Origin: Firmicutes bacterium AM31-12AC
GTDB taxonomy: Bacteria; Bacillota; Clostridia; Lachnospirales; Lachnospiraceae
Length of the DNA: 63,659 nt
Direction: 5' to 3'
Assembly: GCA_003480425.1 (NCBI GenBank)
Contig: QUJA01000014.1
Location: 1 to 63,659 of the forward strand
Part shown: in pieces, positions 56,484-63,659 of the stretch
Numbering within the stretch: the stretch's first letter is position 1
Layout of the letters: each line of letters opens with the position of its first letter
Made by a program: the position numbers and the translations under genes
The notes under the pieces: model-generated
Told to the model about the DNA's origin: nothing
The model's database searches: none
Seen by the model: only the letters and a program-made list of their open reading frames with translations

Positions 56484-56590
56484 AAAAAATAATAGATAGA
56501 TTTCCGTGAATACGTAGGAAGCATTGGAAATACTTAAAGATTCGTATTTCCCGCTGACGAAGTCTGAGCAGAATATATCTATTATTTTTT
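56484..56590. repeat. Unassigned structured intergenic element
   Basis: A ~107-bp region closed by a perfect 15-bp inverted repeat, AAAAAATAATAGATA (56484-56498) with TATCTATTATTTTTT (56576-56590). Inside, GGAAATAC (56526-56533) pairs with GTATTTCC (56544-56551). The outer arm ends in a T run on either strand, so it can serve as a bidirectional terminator between sstT and the MATE gene, but the large conserved-looking interior is unusual for that. Confidence 0.65.
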
Positions 56591-56635
56591 TCTAAAATGA
56601 ACGCATCCCCCTCAAGATAATGTACAAAATAGCCT

Positions 56636-57967
56636 TCAGGCGTAATGATATCTTCCCCGTTGCTTTACCAAAAATGTCACTGTCACACACAAAGTCAATA
56701 TTTCTGCAATTGTCACTGCCGACCAAATCCCATCAATACCAAATATCATCGGCAACACAATAACCGCACCGACCTGGAAAAGCAGCGTTCTCAAAAATGA
56801 AATAACTGCTGATATCAGTCCATTATTAAGTGCTGTGAAGAAAGATGACCCATAAATATTAAATCCATTTACTAAATATACCAGACAATAAATTCGGAAT
56901 GCATGCTGTGTCATCAAAAGTAATTCTTTATCATATCCAACAAATAAAATCGACAGCGGAATTGCAAGGAACTGTGATAATATTGCAATTGCTACGCCGG
57001 AAATTCCAATCAGACTCAGACTCTTTCTAAACAGATTTTTTAATTCTGCATGATTCGCCGCACCATAGTTATAACTGATAAGTGGTGCACTTCCAATTGA
57101 ATATCCAAGGAAAATAGATACAAATACGAAACTTACATACATGATTGTTCCATATGCAGCCACACCATTTTCCCCGGCAAATTTCATAAGCTGAATATTA
57201 AATAACGAATTTACGATGGAACTTGAAAGGTTTGTCATAAGCTCTGATGAACCATTTACACAAGTCTTAACAATAATACGCACATCCAAATGCGTTTTTC
57301 CAAGTTGAAGCAGACTGGAATTCTTTCTCGCAAAATAGATTATCGGGAAAAGACCTCCTATAAATTCGCCGCACACTGTTGCAACTGCAGCACCTGCCAG
57401 TCCGAATCCCCACAGACCGACAAAAAGTAAATCCAGCACCATATTCGTAACACCTGCTGTAATAATCACACCTAATCCTAATTTTGGTTTTTCTGCAGCT
57501 ACAAAAAAGCTCTGAAACACATTCTGTAGCATAAATGCCGGCATAGAGATAAATGAAATCCTTCCATACAAGATACAATCCCTAAGAAGCTCTCCCTCTG
57601 CACCAAGTGCTGAAGCGACAGCCGGTGTCAAAAACATTCCTAAAATAGATAATAAAATTCCTCCGATTGTCGTTACATACACTAACAAGGAGAAATATTC
57701 ATTAGCCAGATCTTTTTTGCCCTCTCCTATTGTTGTTGCTACGATAGCACTTCCTCCAGTACCAATCATAAAGCCAAGCGCTGATATTCCCATTATAAAA
57801 GGTAAAATCAGATTGATCGATGCCAATGCTGTTTTACCCACAAAATTTGATACAAATAATCCATCCACTACACTGTAAATTGATGTAAAAATCATCATTA
57901 TAATAGATGGCATTACAAATCTTAATAATTTTCGATATGTAAAATGTTCTGATAGTTGTATCTTCAC
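56636..57967 (-). CDS. MATE family exporter, MarR-controlled
   Basis: About 443 residues from GTG 57967 (product begins MKIQLSEHFTYRKLLRFVMP), preferred because GGAGGA lies 7 nt upstream; ATG 57997 would overlap marR by 29 bp. About twelve membrane segments, with the family's PSIIMMIFTSIYSVVDGLFVS and GTGGSAIVATTIGEGKK. It starts 1 bp after the stop of the MarR gene, so the two are translationally coupled. Probably exports a toxic compound sensed by that MarR protein. Confidence 0.92.
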   Translation of the reverse strand: MKIQLSEHFTYRKLLRFVMPSIIMMIFTSIYSVVDGLFVSNFVGKTALASINLILPFIMGISALGFMIGTGGSAIVATTIGEGKKDLANEYFSLLVYVTTIGGILLSILGMFLTPAVASALGAEGELLRDCILYGRISFISMPAFMLQNVFQSFFVAAEKPKLGLGVIITAGVTNMVLDLLFVGLWGFGLAGAAVATVCGEFIGGLFPIIYFARKNSSLLQLGKTHLDVRIIVKTCVNGSSELMTNLSSSIVNSLFNIQLMKFAGENGVAAYGTIMYVSFVFVSIFLGYSIGSAPLISYNYGAANHAELKNLFRKSLSLIGISGVAIAILSQFLAIPLSILFVGYDKELLLMTQHAFRIYCLVYLVNGFNIYGSSFFTALNNGLISAVISFLRTLLFQVGAVIVLPMIFGIDGIWSAVTIAEILTLCVTVTFLVKQRGRYHYA

Positions 57968-57968
57968 G

Positions 57969-58472
57969 CTATCTTCCTCCGTCCACTTTTTCTTCATCCA
58001 TTGTTTCTTTTATACATGGTAATTTCTCAAATCCATGCTTCAACTCTACATTATATTTTTCAAGTAATCGCAAGAGCAGTTCACTCTCTTCATCTGTGAG
58101 TCCTTTAAATGAATCATTTTCCACCTCAATAACCGGATATATCACATTTTTTAACATCTTTTTTCCTCTTTCTGTTAAATAAATGTGCATGTTCCTTCCT
58201 TTTCCGTGTACTAATGTCAAGTATCCTTCTCTTTCGAGATTACGTATAGATGAATTTACTGTCTGTTTCGGAATAAATGTTGTCTTACAAATATCACGTT
58301 GTAAACATCCATCCCCCAATTCGCAAATTGCATAAAAAATATCAAAGGCACTGTTCGACAGTCCTAATCTCAAAGCTACATCATGGTAAATATCATTGAA
58401 TTCTTTAAAAATACGATTAAATTCACAAAGATATGAACTCATGTATATTCCTGATTTCTTTTCTTGATCCAT
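57969..58472 (-). CDS. MarR-family transcriptional repressor
   Basis: 167 residues from ATG 58472 with AGGAGG. Winged helix-turn-helix: NSAFDIFYAICELGDG, QRDICKTTFIPKQTVNSSIR as recognition region, LEREGYLTLVHGKGRN as wing. Relatives repress their own operon until a ligand binds. Two palindromes over its promoter support autoregulation. It is the first gene of a two-gene operon with a MATE exporter. Confidence 0.93.
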   Translation of the reverse strand: MDQEKKSGIYMSSYLCEFNRIFKEFNDIYHDVALRLGLSNSAFDIFYAICELGDGCLQRDICKTTFIPKQTVNSSIRNLEREGYLTLVHGKGRNMHIYLTERGKKMLKNVIYPVIEVENDSFKGLTDEESELLLRLLEKYNVELKHGFEKLPCIKETMDEEKVDGGR

Positions 58473-58484
58473 ATTTCCTCCTGC

Positions 58485-58537
58485 AAGTCTGATTTCGTAC
58501 TTATTTTCAGTATAGTCCGATTTCGTACTTGTGTCAA
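58485..58537 (-). promoter_or_regulatory. marR promoter with two MarR-type operators
   Basis: On the minus strand TTGACA (58532-58537) and TATACT (58509-58514) are exactly 17 bp apart. Two 18-bp imperfect palindromes of form AAGT-N2-GA-N2-TC-N2-ACTT lie at 58513-58530 (inside the spacer) and 58485-58502 (just downstream of the -10). They are near-identical to each other: AAGTACGAAATC then GGACTA or AGACTT. Confidence 0.85.
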
Positions 58538-58576
58538 GTATGAACAAAAAATGCGCTGTTCTAATATATCAAAAAA

Positions 58577-58617
58577 AGACTTGTAAATCTGATATTTTTT
58601 ACCAGATTTACAAGTCT
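58577..58617 (-). terminator. Terminator of the xdh-polyferredoxin operon
   Basis: AGACTTGTAAATCTG (58577-58591) pairs with CAGATTTACAAGTCT (58603-58617). On the minus strand it is followed by seven T. It is 39 bp past the polyferredoxin stop. Confidence 0.9.
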
Positions 58618-58655
58618 CTCATCTTCTCATAAACTTCAATATTTTCTTTTTAGCC

Positions 58656-59147
58656 TTATCTGACTTTTGTATAAATTCCCCTTAAGTCATAAATTGCATG
58701 TCTTGGACATTTCACTGCACACATTCCACAGCTCAAACATAACTCTTCATTAATCACCGCACAATTATCTATTACTTTAATTGCTCCGGCTGTACAAGTT
58801 TTCTCGCAGATTCCGCATCCAATACAGCTTACTTCACACTCTTTACGAGCATCGGCTCCCTTAGCATCATTTGAACATTTCACTACGATATAATTTGCAC
58901 ATTCATGAATATGAATAATTTCCTGTGGACAGGCTTTTACACATTTTCCACATGCGATACATTTTTCTTCGTCTACTTCTGCAACTCCGTACTCATTGAT
59001 TGAAATCGCACCAAATTTACAATTATTTACACATTCGCCACAACCGATACAACCTTTTGTACATGTTGGCTCTTCGCTGTTCGCTCTACATCCTCCATTA
59101 CAGGCTACAATCGCTGAACGATATGGAAATTTCTTTTTTATTGCCAT
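58656..59147 (-). CDS. Polyferredoxin (RnfB-like), partner of xanthine dehydrogenase
   Basis: 163 residues from ATG 59147 with AAGGAAGG. Successive [4Fe-4S] motifs: CIGCGECVNNCKFGAI, CIACGKCVKACPQEII, CIGCGICEKTCTAGAI and CLSCGMCAVKCPRHAI, plus extra N-terminal cysteines (CNGGCRANSEEPTC). It resembles the soluble part of RnfB without its membrane anchor. The gene is 2 bp after the xdh stop. Because that xdh lacks an FAD domain, this protein probably carries its electrons away (inference). Confidence 0.9.
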   Translation of the reverse strand: MAIKKKFPYRSAIVACNGGCRANSEEPTCTKGCIGCGECVNNCKFGAISINEYGVAEVDEEKCIACGKCVKACPQEIIHIHECANYIVVKCSNDAKGADARKECEVSCIGCGICEKTCTAGAIKVIDNCAVINEELCLSCGMCAVKCPRHAIYDLRGIYTKVR

Positions 59148-59149
59148 AA

Positions 59150-61731
59150 TCAATCCTTCCTTTCATATGGTGTGTTACACAACGGAAGACTAAAACGTCT
59201 CTCTCCATCGTATCTACAATATGCATCTGCGATTGCCGGTGCTGTTGGAATCGATGTGATCTCTCCGATTCCAATTGCTCCGCATGCCACATTCAGTCCC
59301 GGTTTATCGATTACGATTGCCTCAATCTCTGGGATTTCATGTGAACGGAATAATCTCAGTGAACCATATTTATCAATTGGCTTACAGTTTTCATCGATTG
59401 GATACTGCTCGCGAAGTGCGTATCCCATAGACATAACAACTCCGCCTTCAATCTGACCTTCACAAGATAATGGATTGACTGCTTTACCGACATCATGAGC
59501 TGCGATCATCTTTTCAATCTTACCTGTCTTTTTATCAATGATACATACCTGTGTAGCATATCCATAAGCAACGTGGGAAACAGGATTCGGCACATCTGCT
59601 CCAAGCGGATCTGTCTTAGCAAGATATTCTCCATAATACACTTCCCCTATCATATCTTTCATGGATTTTCCTGCTTTTCTTTCTTCCATGAATTTCTCAC
59701 AAGCTCTGCGGCATGCTTCACCTGTAACCAATGTCTGACGTGATCCGGATGTTGTTCCAGAATCAGGTGAAACCCATGTATTACTTCTCTCATATACGAT
59801 ATCATCACGTTTCAGGTCTGTATTAGTTACGATCATCTGTACAAGTACTGTTCCCAATCCTTGTCCGATACAAGATGCACCTGTAAAAATGTGTAACTTT
59901 TCATCCTCTTCTACGATCAGTTTCACACGACCTGTATCCGGAATACCAACACCAACACCGGCATTCTTCATCGCACAGCCCAGTCCGACTGCTTTTCCTT
60001 CAGCCAATGCTGCATCATATTCCTCTTTCACTGCTTCCAGTGTTTCCACTAAACCTGTAGATTCATCTACAATCTGACCATTCGGTAATACTTCTCCCGG
60101 ACGGATTGCATTACGATAACGAATTTCCCAAGGTGTAATGCCGACTTTATCTGCCATCATATTCAACAATGTCTCTGTTGCAAAACATGTCTGAGTAACA
60201 CCAAATCCACGGAATGCTCCTGCCGGTGGATTGTTTGTATAATAAGCAGTTCCTTCAATCTCGAAGTTCTCATAATGATATGGACCTGCTGCATGTGTAC
60301 ATGCACGTTCCAATACCGGACCTCCAAGTGATGCAAATGCACCTGTGTCAGAAGTTACTTTCGCTTTTACTCCCTGGATCACTCCATTTTCATCACATCC
60401 CATTGTGAAATCCATATAAAATGGATGACGCTTCGGATGAACAAGAAGTGACTCTGCTCTTGTTAATCTCATCTTAACCGGTTTCTTTGTAACATATGTG
60501 AGTAAAGCACTAAGATGCTGTACTGTCATATCTTCTTTACCGCCAAATCCACCACCTACAAGAGCATTCTGTACTTTTACTTTATCTGTTCCAAGCAACA
60601 TTCTACATTCTTTCAATGTCTGATGTGCGGACTGGTCTGTAGAATAAACGAAAATGTCTCCCTCTTCATCATAGAAAGATACCGCACATTCCGGCTCAAG
60701 GAATGCATGCTCTGTCCATGGTGTTTCAAAATGATGTGAGAGCACATATTTGGAATTTTTAATTGCTTCATCTGCATTACCACGGCTGATATGCTTATAA
60801 GCACAAATGTTATTCTCTTCTTCATCATATACCTTTGGTGCATCTGGAGCTGCGGCCTCTTCAATTGTATGAACATGTGGAAGAACCTCATATTCTACTT
60901 TAATTAACTTTTTAGCCTTCTCGCTGTCTCCAAATCTTCTGCTGCGATCAATGCAATTGCATCTCCAAGATAATGTGTCAGACCGCCTTCCGGAATCAGT
61001 GAATACTGGTCATGCTTCAAATGTCCAATCTTATTCTCGCCAGGAATATCTTTCGCTGTCACTACTGAAACCACCTTTGGAAGTGCCTCTGCTTTCGATG
61101 TATCAATTGAAAGCACACGTGCACGAGGATATTTACTTCTCAGTGCAACACCGTATAACATACCTTCCAGACAATAGTCGTCCGGATATTTTCCTGTTCC
61201 AAGTACTTTTTCCTCTACATCTACTCTGGCTACGCTTGTTCCAAGTGTCCAGTCATCTTCCCCATCATCCGGAACTACTCCCTCTCTCAGAATCTTAGCT
61301 GCCAGACGAACCGCATCCATGATTTTAACATATCCTGTACATCTGCAGTAATTATTGCGGAGTGCATATTTAATCTCATCATCTGTCGGTTCTGGATTCA
61401 CATCCAGCAATGCTTTTGTACACATTACCATACCTGGGATACAAAATCCACACTGTACTGCTCCCGCTTTTCCGTAAGCATATGTGTATACCTTTTTCTC
61501 CCACTCTGTCAGTCCTTCTACCGTGATTACACTTCTTCCCTCAAGTGAATCTGTATCCGGAACACATGATTTACAGGTCTGCCCATCAATAATAACTGTA
61601 CAGGCTCCACAGGCGCCTTCACTACATCCATCTTTTGCTGATGTCAAATGTAATTCGTCGCGGAGGAATCTTAACAGCTTCTGATTTTTTGTTGGGGTAA
61701 CCTCTCGTCCATTAACGATAAACGTTGCCAT
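59150..61731 (-). CDS. xdh: Selenium-type xanthine dehydrogenase (2Fe-2S plus molybdenum domains), frameshifted
   Basis: ATG 61731 with AAGGAG. Residues 1-160: two [2Fe-2S] domains (CSEGACGACTVIIDG, CGFCIPGMVM, NNYCRCTGYVKIMDA). From ~190 on: the molybdopterin domain (GKYPDDYCLEGMLYG, NALVGGGFGGKEDM, GAFRGFGVTQ, ASCIGQGLGTVLVQ). There is no FAD domain, and the repaired 860 residues fit the selenium-dependent xanthine dehydrogenase family. The frame shifts at about 60925-60935; one base restores DSEKAKKLIKVEYEVLPHVH. The enzyme interconverts hypoxanthine, xanthine and urate. It is 38 kb away from the other purine genes, but shares a promoter motif with them. Confidence 0.92.
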
Positions 61732-61835
61732 ATCAGAATCTCCTTTCTCATTTCAACATATCATCCAAAACGAAGCCCTAAATTCGTCTTGGTTTTTTGT
61801 TAATTTTTTACTTATATGTTGTTCTATCTCTTTAT

Positions 61836-61863
61836 ATTTTATCACAATTCAACTAAAAAGCAA
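61836..61863 (-). promoter_or_regulatory. Predicted xdh promoter
   Basis: On the minus strand TTGCTT (61858-61863) and TAAAAT (61836-61841) are 16 bp apart, about 105 bp upstream of the xdh start. By eye; moderate match. Confidence 0.45.
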
Positions 61864-61889
61864 TCTTTTTCTCAAAATGTTTTTTACAT

Positions 61890-61906
61890 TCTAAATTTTT
61901 TTTAGA
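61890..61906. promoter_or_regulatory. Candidate operator, palindrome TCTAAA-N5-TTTAGA (xdh upstream)
   Basis: Same palindrome and spacing as at 15265-15281. It lies 26 bp upstream of the predicted xdh -35 box, against 25 bp at ssnA. Confidence 0.5.
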
Positions 61907-61975
61907 TTTTGGGTCACATGCACTTTTTTTTATTCATTATTTTCCAACAAAAAAACATCCTGTTCCCTTTTAGGA

Positions 61976-62029
61976 TAAAAAAGACATCCCTTGACAAATA
62001 CTTTCTTATAATTTGCCATGGGATGCCTT
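61976..62029 (-). terminator. Terminator of the surface-protein gene
   Basis: A long, slightly imperfect hairpin (CATCCC 61985-61990 with GGGATG 62020-62025, extended through TTG-CAAAT pairs). On the minus strand it is followed by TCTTTTTTATCC. It is about 35 bp past the stop codon at 62064. Confidence 0.8.
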
Positions 62030-62030
62030 A

Positions 62031-62045
62031 TTCAAGTCGAACGTC
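62031..62045. repeat. Remnant of dispersed repeat family A
   Basis: TTCAAGTCGAACGTC matches the edge of the family A copies at 1222 and 51647; the rest of the element is absent. It lies between the surface-protein stop and its terminator hairpin. Confidence 0.5.
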
Positions 62046-62063
62046 TATTAATGATATAAAACA

Positions 62064-63659
62064 TTATTTGTTTCTTTTTCTTCTGTAAATCATGTCTGCT
62101 GCTATGACAATAGCCGTTGCACCTACCAGCATGATTAATCTGCCTTGCTCTGTTGTATCTCCTGTTTTTGGAGCTGAGGCACTATTATCTGTCTGCGTCG
62201 TATCTGCTTTACTGTCATCTTGTTTCTTGCCATCATCCTGTTTCTTTCCGTCATCTTGTTTCTTGCCATCATCCTGTTTCTTTCCGTCATCCTGTTTCTT
62301 GCCATCATCCTGTTTCTGTGGCTTCGCTGCCTCTTTTACAGTAAAGTTTGTACTGCACTCACCGTCTGTATAGACAACTGTTAATTTATGTATTCCATTT
62401 GATAATGTAGCAAGGTACTCTTTCATAAATGTAATGATTGTGGAGCCGGAAACTGCTGTGTAATTCTTTTGATCTACTAAAACACCATCTACTTTTACAC
62501 TTGTAAATTTACTAAAATCTCCATTTGCACGGAAGGTAAGCGTTCCATCACTATTCTTTGTCCAAGTGCCATTTGCTCCTTCGATAATCTTATAATCCGA
62601 AGCCTCTGCTGTAGTAGGCGTCATAGCAAGGTCGGTTTCGACCCAGAAACTCTGGGTGTCACTCTCATCGCCTATGCGAGTGTACTCCACTTCCCGGCCA
62701 TTAATCTTTAACTTGGCATCAGGAGAGATGTCGGCAGTATAGGCAGTCACATATACACCGTAGTGATAGGTCTTTCCGGCTTCAAAAGCGGTGATTTTGT
62801 TTTTATAAATGTCGCCGCCCCACTCCGGCTCTGTGGAAACAATGCCGGTATTCTCATCTAAGCTCCACCACTCGCAACGGAATGCATACTGATCGTTTTC
62901 AGGCACCGTTCCGGTAAAGACAGGTTTATCGCCGTCCTTAAAGGTCAAGGTTGCGTTATTGATTTCAATAACGGAGATTTCCTTGGTTGATTGCGGGCGA
63001 ATTGTTTCAACATTCATAGCAAACAAGCCGTCCACGGTTTTAATTACATTGGCGCTTGCCGATATCGGGTCCCCGTTTATCTTAACAGAGCAATTATCCG
63101 CAAAGGTATATCCATTTTTCTCTCTCAACTCGATGGAGTACATATAGGTTTTGCCCTCTTCAAACTGAGTAATCCTTTTCATGGAAGGCGTGTACTTGCT
63201 TTCATCGGAATACCAGAACGCAACCGGCTCTCCGTTCTCCATTTCCTCCCAGCATTCATAGGCAATCTCATATTGGTCTAATGGAGTGTCCGATACCTGT
63301 GCCGTTGCCTGCGGAGCGTCACCCGGACGATAATCGAATTTTACATTCTCGATGTAGGCGTTATTTATGGTTGTGTATTCCTGCGGGATTCCAGTAACAG
63401 CTGTCTCCTGAATCGTGTCAAATCTGATGATAAGCTGTTTCTGATTGGCCGAGAGTGAGCCACTCCAATCTAAATTCGACGATCCAAAATCATGACCTTC
63501 GCATATAACGAGGCCTCCACCTTCACCATGATATGCAAACCCACCACTGAAAAAATAGCCGTCTTTTGCCGTTAAGGTAACGCCGTAGGTATATTGCTGC
63601 CCGGCAATCGGATAGCTGGGATTGGAGCTTATAATCATGCCCGCAGACGGATCATCGCT
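62064..63659 (-). CDS. Cell-surface protein, C-terminal part with sortase signal (partial, runs off right edge)
   Basis: The reading frame is open to the window edge at 63659, so the ATG at 63638 is internal and not a start. Extracellular beta-rich modules (AKDGYFFSGGF, FEEGKTYMYSIELREKNGYTF, FEAGKTYHYGVYVTAY) repeat a pattern of ~130 residues. A KQDDGK hexapeptide spacer follows, then PKTGD, a membrane segment and RRKRNK, a sortase cell-wall anchor of LPXTG type (here APKTG). It joins in frame with the fragment at 1-1036 through the shared 109 bp, giving 840 residues. Bases from about 62600 to the edge look richer in GC than the flanks. The ligand is unknown. Confidence 0.85.
   Translation of the reverse strand, partial: SDDPSAGMIISSNPSYPIAGQQYTYGVTLTAKDGYFFSGGFAYHGEGGGLVICEGHDFGSSNLDWSGSLSANQKQLIIRFDTIQETAVTGIPQEYTTINNAYIENVKFDYRPGDAPQATAQVSDTPLDQYEIAYECWEEMENGEPVAFWYSDESKYTPSMKRITQFEEGKTYMYSIELREKNGYTFADNCSVKINGDPISASANVIKTVDGLFAMNVETIRPQSTKEISVIEINNATLTFKDGDKPVFTGTVPENDQYAFRCEWWSLDENTGIVSTEPEWGGDIYKNKITAFEAGKTYHYGVYVTAYTADISPDAKLKINGREVEYTRIGDESDTQSFWVETDLAMTPTTAEASDYKIIEGANGTWTKNSDGTLTFRANGDFSKFTSVKVDGVLVDQKNYTAVSGSTIITFMKEYLATLSNGIHKLTVVYTDGECSTNFTVKEAAKPQKQDDGKKQDDGKKQDDGKKQDDGKKQDDGKKQDDSKADTTQTDNSASAPKTGDTTEQGRLIMLVGATAIVIAADMIYRRKRNK
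62218..62320 (-). repeat. 18-bp tandem repeats encoding KQDDGK
   Basis: About six units encode the KQDDGK spacer next to the wall anchor. Alternating synonymous codons give a 36-bp higher-order period, consistent with unequal crossing-over or slippage. Copy number is likely strain-variable. Confidence 0.9.
63551..63659. repeat. Terminal direct repeat, right copy
   Basis: Identical to bases 1-109 in the same orientation. Removing one copy leaves a 63,550-bp unit in which the surface-protein gene is complete. Confidence 0.97.

Noticed and set aside
61991..62014. TTGACA followed by TATAAT on the plus strand
   Set aside because: The two boxes are only 10-11 bp apart and lie inside the surface-protein terminator hairpin, so this is not a usable promoter.
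62218..62320. Possible CRISPR array
   Set aside because: The 18-bp units are in-frame coding repeats without unique spacers; no cas genes are present. No CRISPR array was seen in the window.
1..63659. Plasmid or prophage because the ends overlap
   Set aside because: No replication, partition, capsid, terminase or integrase gene is visible, while many core chromosomal genes are present.

Overview
The window reads as chromosomal DNA of a low-GC, spore-forming anaerobic Firmicute, most likely Lachnospiraceae (Clostridia). The evidence is spoVT, the SCIFF peptide with its radical-SAM maturase, the gene string SCIFF-scfB-secDF-recJ-relA-MBL-hemZ-hisS-aspS, an oxygen-independent HemZ, strong AGGAGG ribosome-binding sites and AT-rich intergenic DNA. 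The genus cannot be fixed from the sequence alone.

Layout. The first 1 kb is the N-terminal part of a sortase-anchored surface protein. 1.4-7.1 kb holds a LuxR-type membrane regulator with a sodium-coupled amino-acid transporter, an orphan ABC substrate-binding lipoprotein and two proteins of unknown function. 7.1-21.1 kb is an anaerobic purine (xanthine/urate) degradation island of the selenium-dependent molybdenum hydroxylase type. It consists of two divergent operons: ssnA-permease-ygfK-yqeC-yqeB/mocA leftward, and a YheO/DauR-like regulator-ygeX-ygeY-ygeW-arcC rightward. 21-36 kb carries nadE, hslO, ilvBNE, a zinc/manganese ABC transporter behind thyA-folA, hom, and two tRNA-Gly genes with duplicated promoters around a HAD phosphatase gene. 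36.6-51.4 kb is the housekeeping block from aspS to spoVT. 51.4-58.6 kb is more accessory: two MATE exporters (one behind a MarR repressor with visible operators), an FGGY sugar kinase, sstT and several dispersed palindromic repeats. 58.6-61.7 kb encodes a selenium-type xanthine dehydrogenase and a polyferredoxin, and the right edge is the C-terminal part of a surface protein.

How the genes fit together. The permease imports purines. The xanthine dehydrogenase/polyferredoxin pair and YgfK handle redox chemistry, with YqeB, YqeC and the MocA-like domain maturing the molybdenum site. SsnA, YgeX, YgeY and YgeW open and dismantle the ring, and carbamate kinase recovers ATP. A palindrome TCTAAA-N5-TTTAGA lies at the same distance upstream of the predicted ssnA and xdh promoters, 46 kb apart, which suggests one regulator controls both loci.

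Quality warnings. (1) Bases 1-109 are repeated exactly at 63551-63659, and the two surface-protein fragments join in frame across that overlap into 840 residues. The contig therefore closes on itself, although its gene content is chromosomal. (2) Eight genes (SBP lipoprotein, yqeC, arcC, nadE, hom, relA, scfB, xdh) carry nine single-base deletions. Every one is a -1 event, several in genes expected to be essential, so sequencing or assembly error is more likely than real decay. These genes are annotated at full length with the break noted.
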